Assembly (NCBI RefSeq): GCF_040361215.1
Contig: NZ_APND01000001.1
Location: 1,054,001 to 1,118,000, forward strand
Source of the DNA: Salinisphaera dokdonensis
GTDB taxonomy: Bacteria; Pseudomonadota; Gammaproteobacteria; Nevskiales; Salinisphaeraceae
Length of the DNA: 64,000 nucleotides
Reading direction: 5' to 3'
Shown here: one piece after another, positions 52,364-60,500 of the stretch
Numbering within the stretch: the first letter of the stretch is position 1
How the letters are laid out: the number at the start of each line of letters is the position of its first letter
Made by a program: the position numbers and the translations under genes
The notes under the pieces: model-generated
The model's input: the letters and a program-made list of their open reading frames with translations, nothing else
Database searches by the model: none
What the model was told of the DNA's origin: nothing

Positions 52364-52554
52364 AGACTGTCCGTCTGGAATGGCAACCCGTCGCTGCGCG
52401 TCGACCGACTGAGCAATGCGGGATGTTTTCGATGACGAAATAGTAGGCCGACCGCCATCCGGTCGATCGACAAATTAAGAGCATGTTTCGACGCCTTCTC
52501 GTCAGATAGCGCGATACCGATGCCAAAGCCATGGCGATCGCGAACAGGCCGCAT

Positions 52555-52582
52555 TAAAGATCGAGACGCCCGGGACGATATG
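52555..52582 (+). promoter_or_regulatory. Sigma-28 promoter of flagellin 1
   Basis: TAAA (52555-52558), exactly 17 nt, CGATAT (52576-52581), which fits TAAAGTTT-N11-GCCGATAA geometry. About 70 nt before the start codon. Confidence 0.8.
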
Positions 52583-52651
52583 CACCCCAGCGGCGAATTC
52601 CTGCCGCACCCGGCAAGCCGCCGAACACCACCTCACACGGGGAATACCGCC

Positions 52652-53704
52652 ATGTCATTCGTCATCAACACTAATACGCTTTCGCTGACGGCCCAGAGCA
52701 ATCTGAACGCCTCGCAAAAGTCGCTCAACAGCGCCATCGAACGCCTGTCCTCGGGCAGCAAGATCAATTCCGCCAAGGACGATGCCGCCGGTCAGGCCAT
52801 CTCCAACCGCATGACCTCGCAGATCAACGGTCTCAAGCAGGCCTCCTCGAATGCCAACGACGGCATCTCGCTGGCCCAGACCACCGAAGGCGCGCTCAAC
52901 CAGGTCAACGACAACCTGCAGCGCGTGCGCGAACTGACCGTGCAGGCCGCCAACGGCACCAACAGCCAGTCCGATCTGGAATCCATCCAGAACGAAATCG
53001 ACCAACGTCTGGGCGAGATCGATCGCATCTCCGAGCAGACCGCCTTCAACGGCACCAATGTGCTCGACGGCTCCAAGACCGCCATCGACATCCAGGTCGG
53101 CTCCAAGGATGGCGAGACCATCACCATCAATCTGGCCAAAATGGATGCCGAGTCGCTGAATCTCGACAGCTTTAATGTCGATGGCTACGCAGGCACCCCC
53201 GCAACGGTCACGACCGACTCGGATGGCGACACTTTGACTGCCACACCGACCGCGGCCGATGGAAGCACGGACGTTTCCGGGTACTCGCTCTACCAAGACG
53301 ACAACGGGAATTACATGGCGTCCAGCGACACCGGTGCGACTTTCGTCAAAGTAAGCGATGTTGAGATCGACGAAGACGCCGACACCGTTTCGTTCACGGT
53401 TGATCAGGACGCCGCGGTAGAAGCCCAAAGCTCCGATCCGCTTGCGGCACTCGACTCCGCTCTGAAGCAGGTCGACGATCTGCGTTCGGATCTCGGTGCC
53501 GTGCAGAACCGCATGGATTCGGCCATCAACAATATCGACACCACCCAGATCAACATCAGCTCAGCCCGCTCGCGCATCGTCGATGCCGACTACGCCACTG
53601 AAGTATCGAACATGTCCAAGGCCCAGATCCTTCAGCAGGCCGGTACCTCCGTGCTCGCACAGGCCAACCAGACCAGTCAGGGCGTGCTCTCGCTGCTGGG
53701 CTAG
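52652..53704 (+). CDS. fliC: Flagellin 1
   Basis: 350 residues from the ATG at 52652 (MSFVINTNTLSLTAQSNL); the frame is open upstream to 52520 without homology. Conserved D0/D1 helices occupy residues 1-170, including the RELTVQAANGTNSQSDLESI motif, and about 255-350, ending VLAQANQTSQGVLSLLG. The central variable domain (about 175-250) is acidic and resembles that of flagellin 3. Exported by the flagellar type III system and polymerised into the filament. Own promoter and terminator. Confidence 0.95.
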   Translation: MSFVINTNTLSLTAQSNLNASQKSLNSAIERLSSGSKINSAKDDAAGQAISNRMTSQINGLKQASSNANDGISLAQTTEGALNQVNDNLQRVRELTVQAANGTNSQSDLESIQNEIDQRLGEIDRISEQTAFNGTNVLDGSKTAIDIQVGSKDGETITINLAKMDAESLNLDSFNVDGYAGTPATVTTDSDGDTLTATPTAADGSTDVSGYSLYQDDNGNYMASSDTGATFVKVSDVEIDEDADTVSFTVDQDAAVEAQSSDPLAALDSALKQVDDLRSDLGAVQNRMDSAINNIDTTQINISSARSRIVDADYATEVSNMSKAQILQQAGTSVLAQANQTSQGVLSLLG

Positions 53705-53739
53705 ACCTGAAAAATCACCTCGTATTTATACGGGTTCAT

Positions 53740-53762
53740 GGGGCGCTTCGGCGCCCCTTTTC
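53740..53762 (+). terminator. Rho-independent terminator after flagellin 1
   Basis: GGGGCGC-TTCG-GCGCCCC followed by TTTTCT. Stable UUCG tetraloop hairpin 35 nt past the stop. Confidence 0.9.
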
Positions 53763-53868
53763 TATTCACAGATACAGCCAGCGAGAAATAGGCTGCCCGA
53801 TCGGATTAGTGCAAACAATTTTCTAGAATTTATTCAAAGCAGAAAATCTTAAAAACATCTCCAACTAT

Positions 53869-53896
53869 TAAAGAATTTTCCTCCCTAGGCGATATG
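53869..53896 (+). promoter_or_regulatory. Sigma-28 promoter of flagellin 2
   Basis: TAAAGAAT (from 53869) and GGCGATAT with the same 17-nt TAAA-to-CGATAT spacing as the other flagellin promoters. The 5' leader from here to the ATG is identical to that of flagellin 3. Confidence 0.8.
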
Positions 53897-53982
53897 ACAC
53901 CAACGGCGCGAACTGACGCCGTATCACGGCACAAGGCCCCGCCTTTCAGCACGTCACAGACCGCAGCCACAGGAACAAAAAC
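53888..53982 (+). repeat. 5' leader repeat, copy 1 (identical to 55223-55317)
   Basis: 95 bp from the promoter -10 to the base before the flagellin 2 ATG, identical to the leader of flagellin 3 but unrelated to that of flagellin 1. It marks flagellins 2 and 3 as the more recent tandem duplicates. Confidence 0.85.
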
Positions 53983-55041
53983 ATGTCATTCGTCATCAAC
54001 GCCAATACGCTTTCGCTGACGGCCCAGAGCAATCTGAACGCCTCGCAGAAGTCGCTCAACAGCGCCATCGAGCGCCTGCCCTCGGGCAGCAAGATCACCT
54101 CCGCCAAGGACGATGCTGCCGGTCAGGCCATCTCCAACCGCATGCCCTCGCAGATCAACGGTCTGAAGCAGGCTTCCAGCAACGCCAACGACGGCATCTC
54201 GCTGGCCCAGACCACCGAAGGCGCGCTCAACCAGGGCAACGACAACCTGCAGCGCGTGCGCGAACTGCCCGTGCAGGCCGCCAACGGCACCAACAGCCAG
54301 TCCGATCTGGAATCCATCCAGAACGAAATCGATCAGCGTCTGGGCGAGATCGATCGTATCTCCGAGCAGACCGCGTTCAATGGCACCAACGTGCTCGATG
54401 GCTCCAAGACCGCCATCGATATCCAGGTCGGCTCCAAGGACGGCGAGACCATCACCATCAATCTGGCCAAGATGGATGCCGAGTCGCTAAGCCTCGACGG
54501 CTTCAACGTCGACGGTAGTGGCGCAACCACATTCGACGCCACCACAAGCGCGTTGGGCGCTAATAAAGCACTAGTGTCTTACACAGATGGCGAAGGCAAG
54601 ACTGCCTACGCTATCGAGGACAGTAGCGCCGGCGCCGGCAGTGAAACCTATACGGGGGCAACAATTGACAAAGATGGAGTCGCCAGTGATACGGGCACTA
54701 GCCTGGATAGCCTCACCTCGGCAGATGCTACGACCATTAATGATACCAACGCAGTCAGCTACACCAGCCAAGACCCACTGGCCGCCCTCGACAGCGCCCT
54801 GAAGCAGGTCGACGATCTGCGTTCGGATCTCGGTGCGGTGCAGAACCGCATGGATTCGGCCATCAACAACATCGATACCACCCAGATCAACATCAGCTCG
54901 GCCCGTTCGCGCATCGTCGATGCCGACTACGCCACTGAAGTATCGAACATGTCCAAGGCCCAGATCCTGCAGCAGGCCGGCACCTCGGTATTGGCCCAGG
55001 CCAACCAGACCAGTCAGGGCGTGCTCTCGCTGCTGGGTTAA
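53983..55041 (+). CDS. Flagellin 2 (unusual substitutions in the N-terminal core)
   Basis: 352 residues. Ends are nearly identical to flagellins 1 and 3, but the N-terminal core has T7A, S33P, N39T, T55P, V85G and T96P relative to them. T96P changes the near-invariant RELTVQAANG motif. Three prolines within D0/D1 helices would be expected to disturb assembly. The central domain (about 175-255, SSAGAGSETYTGATIDKDGV) is Ser/Thr-rich and unlike the other two. The frame is intact with its own promoter and terminator, so it is either a degenerate or minor flagellin or contains sequence errors. Confidence 0.9.
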   Translation: MSFVINANTLSLTAQSNLNASQKSLNSAIERLPSGSKITSAKDDAAGQAISNRMPSQINGLKQASSNANDGISLAQTTEGALNQGNDNLQRVRELPVQAANGTNSQSDLESIQNEIDQRLGEIDRISEQTAFNGTNVLDGSKTAIDIQVGSKDGETITINLAKMDAESLSLDGFNVDGSGATTFDATTSALGANKALVSYTDGEGKTAYAIEDSSAGAGSETYTGATIDKDGVASDTGTSLDSLTSADATTINDTNAVSYTSQDPLAALDSALKQVDDLRSDLGAVQNRMDSAINNIDTTQINISSARSRIVDADYATEVSNMSKAQILQQAGTSVLAQANQTSQGVLSLLG

Positions 55042-55078
55042 AAGCCAACCATCGCGTTCTAATGCGCGGTATTCAGAA

Positions 55079-55103
55079 GGGGCGCTGCGGCGCCCCTTTT
55101 TTA
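55079..55103 (+). terminator. Rho-independent terminator after flagellin 2
   Basis: GGGGCGC-TGCG-GCGCCCC followed by TTTTTTATT, nearly the same hairpin as after flagellin 1. Confidence 0.9.
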
Positions 55104-55203
55104 TTACTAATCGCCTCAATACACGAGACGGGCACCGACAGTTGCCGATACAAACGAGCGTAATGCAAGGCTAATAATAAACCAGCGAAAAAAGCCCTTT
55201 CAC

Positions 55204-55231
55204 TAAAGAATTTTCGCCCTGGGGCGATATG
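55204..55231 (+). promoter_or_regulatory. Sigma-28 promoter of flagellin 3
   Basis: TAAAGAAT (from 55204) and GGCGATAT with 17 nt between TAAA and CGATAT, as in the other two. Confidence 0.8.
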
Positions 55232-55317
55232 ACACCAACGGCGCGAACTGACGCCGTATCACGGCACAAGGCCCCGCCTTTCAGCACGTCACAGACCGCA
55301 GCCACAGGAACAAAAAC
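55223..55317 (+). repeat. 5' leader repeat, copy 2 (identical to 53888-53982)
   Basis: Same 95-bp leader as upstream of flagellin 2, directly abutting the ATG at 55318. Confidence 0.85.
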
Positions 55318-56367
55318 ATGTCATTCGTCATCAACACCAATACGCTTTCGCTGACGGCCCAGAGCAATCTGAACGCCTCGCAGAAGTCGCTCAACAGCGC
55401 CATCGAGCGCCTGTCCTCGGGCAGCAAGATCAACTCCGCCAAGGACGATGCTGCCGGTCAGGCCATCTCCAACCGCATGACCTCGCAGATCAACGGTCTG
55501 AAGCAGGCTTCCAGCAACGCCAACGACGGCATCTCGCTGGCCCAGACCACCGAAGGCGCGCTCAACCAGGTCAACGACAACCTGCAGCGCGTGCGCGAAC
55601 TGACCGTGCAGGCCGCCAACGGCACCAACAGCCAGTCCGATCTGGAATCCATCCAGAACGAAATAGACCAGCGTCTGGGCGAGATCGATCGCATCTCCGA
55701 GCAGACCGCCTTCAACGGCACCAACGTGCTCGATGGCTCCAAGACCGCCATCGATATCCAGGTCGGCTCCAAGGATGGCGAGACCATCACCATCAACCTG
55801 GCCAAGATGGACTCAGAGTCGCTCAATCTTGACGGCTTCAACGTTGATGGGGTCGATGCGCCCTTGACGGGCGCTGTCGACGGAGACGGAGACGCTGTTA
55901 CAAACGCTACGGTCGTCGATGGAGACGGTACAGACGTTTCAGGCGACTACTCACTCCAGGTCGATGCCGACGGCAACCAGTACGCTGTAAATAGTGATGG
56001 CGAGGCCTTCTCAGTTTCCGGCGTATCCTTCGACGACGCGAATGACACTGCGAGTTACACCGTCGACGTCGCAAGCGGGCCGGTCAGCAAGACCAGCGAC
56101 CCACTGGCGGCCCTCGACAGTGCTCTGAAGCAAGTGGACGACCTGCGTTCGGATCTCGGTGCGGTACAGAACCGCATGGATTCGGCCATCAACAACATCG
56201 ACACCACCCAGATCAACATCAGCTCGGCCCGCTCGCGCATCGTCGATGCCGACTACGCCACTGAAGTGTCGAACATGTCCAAGGCCCAGATCCTGCAGCA
56301 GGCCGGTACCTCCGTGCTCGCACAGGCCAACCAGACCAGTCAGGGCGTGCTCTCGCTGCTGGGCTAA
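55318..56367 (+). CDS. Flagellin 3
   Basis: 349 residues. The N-terminal 168 residues equal flagellin 1 almost exactly, with only silent DNA differences, and the C-terminal 95 residues are shared by all three. The central domain (about 172-250) is Asp-rich with DGDGD-type runs (VDGDGDAVTNATVVDGDGTD) and is alignable with that of flagellin 1 (DVSG-YSL…DADGNQYA). Own promoter; terminated by a hairpin shared with fliE. Confidence 0.95.
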   Translation: MSFVINTNTLSLTAQSNLNASQKSLNSAIERLSSGSKINSAKDDAAGQAISNRMTSQINGLKQASSNANDGISLAQTTEGALNQVNDNLQRVRELTVQAANGTNSQSDLESIQNEIDQRLGEIDRISEQTAFNGTNVLDGSKTAIDIQVGSKDGETITINLAKMDSESLNLDGFNVDGVDAPLTGAVDGDGDAVTNATVVDGDGTDVSGDYSLQVDADGNQYAVNSDGEAFSVSGVSFDDANDTASYTVDVASGPVSKTSDPLAALDSALKQVDDLRSDLGAVQNRMDSAINNIDTTQINISSARSRIVDADYATEVSNMSKAQILQQAGTSVLAQANQTSQGVLSLLG

Positions 56368-56391
56368 CGGCCTGACCATCTCGCAAGAGGC

Positions 56392-56425
56392 AAAAAAAGA
56401 GGGCGTCCCAGGGCGCCCTCTTTTC
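56392..56425. terminator. Bidirectional terminator between flagellin 3 and fliE
   Basis: GAGGGCG (56399-56405) pairs with CGCCCTC (56414-56420), with TTTT on the right and an A7 run on the left. It can end flagellin 3 (plus) and fliE (minus). Confidence 0.85.
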
Positions 56426-56448
56426 GTTTCAGCGTTCAAGACAAAACG

Positions 56449-56799
56449 CTAGACCTGCATATTCATGATCTCTTTATAAGCATTGACGACGCGGTTGCGC
56501 ACCTGCACGCCCATCTCGAAAGCCAGCCCGGCTTTCTGCATGTCGACCATCACATCGTTGATGCCCACACCCGCATCGCCGCGCTCGAAGGCGTGACCCT
56601 GGGCGACGGCGCTCTGCTTCATGCTGTCGATCTTGTCGATCGCAGCCACCAGCGCATTCGAGAAGTCGACCTTGTCGGGGCCTTCGTTGACTTTCTGCGC
56701 TGCGGTTGGCGCGGATGTCGGCTTCGCGCCGGCCTGGGCGGCCGTCGACTGCAGCTGCTGCAATACGTTGTTGAGGTTGCTCACACCCGAGACACTCAT
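56449..56799 (-). CDS. fliE: Flagellar hook-basal body protein FliE
   Basis: 116 residues. Links the MS ring to the proximal rod. The C-terminal half is diagnostic: DVMVDMQKAGLAFEMGVQVR then NRVVNAYKEIMNMQV; the N-terminal VSNLNNVLQQL is also typical. It is transcribed away from fliF as in E. coli and Salmonella, where fliE is a single-gene unit. A sigma-54-type element lies upstream. Confidence 0.95.
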   Translation of the reverse strand: MSVSGVSNLNNVLQQLQSTAAQAGAKPTSAPTAAQKVNEGPDKVDFSNALVAAIDKIDSMKQSAVAQGHAFERGDAGVGINDVMVDMQKAGLAFEMGVQVRNRVVNAYKEIMNMQV

Positions 56800-57102
56800 G
56801 CCGTCGAACTCCTGATCTGATGGGGCAACCGGTCAGAAGAAGGCGCTTTCACAAGCCGCGCTGGCTTCGGTTCCAGTTTGCATGTGACGCAGAGTAGCGC
56901 ACCGCTCGCAAAGCTAATCCAATCAAATGCCGCACAAAAAGCGGGCTTATTCGGCCTTTGATTTTTCTCGGCTCGGCAATAATGGCGCCACTCCCCGCTC
57001 GTTCGGTGCGCGCTGTTGCGACCCGGAAAGCGAGGAGAATCGGCGTCGCGACGTCTGCACACAGGCAGCGCGACGGCAACTTCTCTTGCATGAGGGACAG
57101 GC
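56800..57102. promoter_or_regulatory. Divergent fliE/fliF control region with a sigma-54-type site
   Basis: 303 nt without a gene. On the minus strand TGGCGCCATTATTGCC (56990-56975) has the GG-N10-GC spacing and TGGC/TTGC cores of sigma-54 promoters and would drive fliE about 165 nt downstream. For fliF only a GAGGGACAG ribosome-binding site just before the ATG is clear; no convincing plus-strand promoter was found. Confidence 0.5.
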
Positions 57103-58821
57103 ATGGCGAGTGCGGAAACGCCCGTCGCAGCGACCGAGAGCAAACCCGGTCTGCTGGATCAGCTGCGCGCCAACCCGCGTATTCCGCTGATTGTCGGCAT
57201 CGCCGCAGCCATCACGCTGCTGGTGGGCATGGCGCTGTGGAGCGTGGGCCCGAGCTATGGCGTGCTGTTCTCGAACCTGAGCGACCGAGACGGCGGCGAG
57301 ATCATCGCCGAACTCGAGCAGATGCAGGTTCCCTACAAGTTTGCGGCCAACGGCCAGACGATCCTCGTGCCTACCGACATGATCGACCGCACGCGCCTGA
57401 GCCTGGCCGGCGAAGGCCTACCGAACGGCGGCGGTGTGGGCTTCGAGCTGATGGATAACCAGTCTTTCGGCATCAGCCAATTCGCCGAGCACGTCAACTA
57501 CAAGCGCGCGCTCGAGGGCGAGCTGGCCCGTTCCATCGAAACCATCGCGGCCGTCGGCAGCGCGCGCGTGCATCTGGCCATCCCGGAGTCCTCGGTCTTT
57601 GTGCGCGAGCGCGAAAAGCCGACCGCCTCGATCGTGCTGGATCTCTACCGTGGCCGTGCGCTCGGTGACGGCCAGGTCACGGCCATCGTCAACCTGGTTG
57701 CAAGCAGCGTCACCAACCTGCCGACCGAATCCGTGACCGTGGTCGACGCCAGCGGCAAACTGCTGTCCGACAACAACACCAAGGCCCAGGCGAGCACGGA
57801 TACCCAGCTCGCCTACGTGACGCGGGTCGAAGACAGCTACCGCCAGAGCATCCAGTCGATACTCTCGCCAGTGGTCGGCAGCGACAACATTCGCGCCCAG
57901 GTCGTTGCCGACGTGGATTTCTCCACCGGCGAACAGACCCAGGAGATCTACACCCCCAACGGCGATCCGGACAACGCCGCGATCCGCAGCGAGCAAAGCA
58001 ACTCGACCCGCAACAACGGCGGCGCGATGATTGGCGGCGTGCCCGGCGCGCTGAGCAACCAGCCCAGCCCGGACATGGCCTCGCCGATCAACAGCCCGCA
58101 GCAACAGGGCGGCGGCGCGGGCGAGTCCAACCTCAACATGAACGGCCGTGCCGGCCTGGCCTTCGGCGGCAACGACCCGAAAGGCTCCAGCGTGACCAGC
58201 TCTACGGTCAACTACGAGCTCAACCGGACCATCCGCCATACGCGTGATCAGGCCGGCCGCCTGCAGCGGCTTTCCGCGGCGGTGGTGATCGGCTATCCGA
58301 TGCAGCCGAACGCCGAAGGCGAGCTACAGCCGATGCCGCTGTCGCAGGAGCGCATGGACCAGATCAAGAGCCTCGTGCGCGAAGCGATCGGCTTCTCGGC
58401 GGCGCGCGGCGACTCGCTCGAAGTCATCAACATGCCGTTCAACGCCAAGCCGGACGTCGTGACCCAGCCGAGCGCGCCCTGGTGGCAGGACCGGCAACTG
58501 CTCGCGATGGCGCAAAACGCACTCAAGTACCTGCTGCTCGCCATTGTCGCCTGGTTCGTGTGGCGCAAGTTCATCAAGCCGATGCTCGCCCAGATCCCGA
58601 ACATGGCGCCGGTGCGCCTGGCCGATGCGCGCAACGGCGATATCGCGGGCGACCTCGGCGTCGACGATCCGCAGGGCCAGGACTTGAGCGCCAATCTCAA
58701 TGCCGGGCGCACGCTGCGCCGCCAGCAGGACGCCCTGCTGACCACCACCCGCGACGCCGCGAAGAACGACCCGCGCCTGGTCGCCGCCATCGTCAAGAGC
58801 TGGATGCACGCCAATGGCTAG
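57103..58821 (+). CDS. fliF: Flagellar MS-ring protein FliF
   Basis: 572 residues. Transmembrane 1 is near residues 27-47 and transmembrane 2 near 465-485, enclosing the periplasmic ring-building motifs. It contains ERGIRVHLAIPE-like SARVHLAIPESSVFVRERE near residue 150 and NYELNRTIRHT near 370. The C-terminal cytoplasmic tail binds FliG. It begins the fliFGHIJKL run; its stop overlaps the fliG start by 8 nt. Confidence 0.97.
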   Translation: MASAETPVAATESKPGLLDQLRANPRIPLIVGIAAAITLLVGMALWSVGPSYGVLFSNLSDRDGGEIIAELEQMQVPYKFAANGQTILVPTDMIDRTRLSLAGEGLPNGGGVGFELMDNQSFGISQFAEHVNYKRALEGELARSIETIAAVGSARVHLAIPESSVFVREREKPTASIVLDLYRGRALGDGQVTAIVNLVASSVTNLPTESVTVVDASGKLLSDNNTKAQASTDTQLAYVTRVEDSYRQSIQSILSPVVGSDNIRAQVVADVDFSTGEQTQEIYTPNGDPDNAAIRSEQSNSTRNNGGAMIGGVPGALSNQPSPDMASPINSPQQQGGGAGESNLNMNGRAGLAFGGNDPKGSSVTSSTVNYELNRTIRHTRDQAGRLQRLSAAVVIGYPMQPNAEGELQPMPLSQERMDQIKSLVREAIGFSAARGDSLEVINMPFNAKPDVVTQPSAPWWQDRQLLAMAQNALKYLLLAIVAWFVWRKFIKPMLAQIPNMAPVRLADARNGDIAGDLGVDDPQGQDLSANLNAGRTLRRQQDALLTTTRDAAKNDPRLVAAIVKSWMHANG

Positions 58822-59818
58822 ACAACTGTTCAACGACACCGGTACTGAGCGCGGCGCCATCCTGATGATGACGCTCGACGAGGACACCGCGGCCGACGTG
58901 TTCAAGCATCTGTCGGCCCGGGACGCCCAGGAACTCGGCCTCAAGATGGCCAACCTGCGCAACGTCTCGAACGAGCAGATCAGCGAAGTGATGCGCGAAT
59001 TCCACGACGAATTCGAGCAGGTCAGCGCGGTCAACGTGAACTCGGGCGACCACATCCGTTCGGTGCTGGTAAAGGCCATGGGCGAGGAACGCGCCGCGAG
59101 CCTGCTCGAGGACATCTTCGACGCCAACGAAGGCACCGGCATCGACGCGCTCAACATGATGGAGCCGACCGTCGTCGCCGAGATGATCCGCGACGAACAC
59201 CCGCAGATCATCGCCACCATCATGGTGCATCTGGAGCGCTCGCAGGCGGCGGAGGTGCTGCTGCATTTCGACGAGCAGCTTCGCAACGACGTGGTTCTGC
59301 GCGTATCGACTTTTTCCGGCGTCCAGCCGGCCGCCCTGCAGGAGCTCACCGAAGTGCTCGGCAGCCTGCTCGACGGCCAGAACCTCAAGCGCAGCAAGAT
59401 GGGCGGCGTCCAGACCGCGGCCGAAATCCTCAACCTGATGAATTCGGCACACGAGGAAAGCGTGCTCCAGAGCGTGCGCGCCCACGACGAGTCGCTCGCC
59501 CAGAAGATTCTCGACCAGATGTTCGTGTTCGAGGATCTGGTCAGCGCAGACGACCGCACCATCCAGCGCCTGCTGCAGGACATCGACCAGAACAGCCTGG
59601 TCATTGCACTCAAGGGCGCCACGGAAGAACTCATCGGCCGCTTCACCGCCAACATGGCGAATCGCGCCGCCGAGATGCTGCGCGAAGACATGGAAATGCG
59701 CGGCCCGATCCGCGTGTCTCAGGTCGAAACCGAGCGCAAGGCGCTGCTTCTGCTCGTACGCCGTCTTGCGGATACCGGCGAGATCACCCTGAGCAAGGAC
59801 GACGATGAATATGTCTGA
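58814..59818 (+). CDS. fliG: Flagellar motor switch protein FliG
   Basis: 334 residues, full length. N-terminal FliF-binding domain, then the middle EHPQIIA motif (DEHPQIIATIMVHLERSQAA near residue 125) and a C-terminal torque domain with MFVFEDLVSADDRTIQRLL and the charged residues that meet the stator. A Gly-Gly-type linker is present before the C-terminal domain (KMGGVQTAAEILN). Overlaps both neighbours. Confidence 0.97.
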   Translation: MARQLFNDTGTERGAILMMTLDEDTAADVFKHLSARDAQELGLKMANLRNVSNEQISEVMREFHDEFEQVSAVNVNSGDHIRSVLVKAMGEERAASLLEDIFDANEGTGIDALNMMEPTVVAEMIRDEHPQIIATIMVHLERSQAAEVLLHFDEQLRNDVVLRVSTFSGVQPAALQELTEVLGSLLDGQNLKRSKMGGVQTAAEILNLMNSAHEESVLQSVRAHDESLAQKILDQMFVFEDLVSADDRTIQRLLQDIDQNSLVIALKGATEELIGRFTANMANRAAEMLREDMEMRGPIRVSQVETERKALLLLVRRLADTGEITLSKDDDEYV

Positions 59819-60500
59819 TCGCAGCGCCGCCCGCAGCGATGCATGGCGCCCCTGGCAGATGGGCGCGCTCGATCGCCGGACCTCGCGAAGCGCAGCCGGA
59901 GAACCGGACGACGCGCCCGCACGCCGGCGCGAAGACGGCATCAGCTTTGCGCTGTTCGAGCTGGCCAAGGAAGAAGCCGTCAACAAGGGCCGCGAAGAAG
60001 GCTATGCCGCCGGCCTCGAACAGGGGCGCGCCGAGGCCGAAGCCCAGGTGCGTGCCGAACAGCAGGCACAACTCGCTGCCGAACTGGAAACCCAGCTCGC
60101 GCCGATTCGCGAGATGACGACCAGCTTTCGCAAAGCGGTCGACTCGCTAAACGACAAGATTTCCTACGAGCTGGTCGAGCTGGCCCTGGAAGCAGGCCGC
60201 CAGCTGGCAGGGCGCGCGCTCGAACTCAAGCCGGCCCATATCGTCGACGACATCGAGGACCTGCTTGCCGACAATCCGAGCATCACCGGTTCCCCGACGC
60301 TCTACGTGAACATCGAGGATCTCGCGCTCGTCGAACAGCACCTGTCGCAGGCGCTGGACGCTTCGGGCTGGGCGCTGCGGCCCGACATGGGCCTGGCCCG
60401 CGGCGACTGCCGCGTGGAAACCGAGCAACGCGCGATCGATGCCACCGGCAGTGATCGCTGGACACGGCTGCTGCACACCGTCGGCCACGGCGAACACTAA
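59805..60500 (+). CDS. fliH: Flagellar assembly protein FliH
   Basis: 231 residues; regulator of the export ATPase FliI. Starts at 59805 (14-nt overlap with fliG) or at the ATG at 59811. The middle shows the GxxxG-like repeat region (GREEGYAAGLEQGRAEAEAQ) typical of FliH, and the C-terminal FliI-binding domain has HIVDDIEDLLADNPSITG and LRPDMGLARGDCRVE. The stop is immediately followed by the fliI ATG. Confidence 0.93.
   Translation: MNMSDRSAARSDAWRPWQMGALDRRTSRSAAGEPDDAPARRREDGISFALFELAKEEAVNKGREEGYAAGLEQGRAEAEAQVRAEQQAQLAAELETQLAPIREMTTSFRKAVDSLNDKISYELVELALEAGRQLAGRALELKPAHIVDDIEDLLADNPSITGSPTLYVNIEDLALVEQHLSQALDASGWALRPDMGLARGDCRVETEQRAIDATGSDRWTRLLHTVGHGEH

Noticed and set aside
56449..57103. 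fliE transcribed opposite to fliF as a possible inversion
   Set aside because: E. coli and Salmonella have the same divergent arrangement, so it is not unusual.
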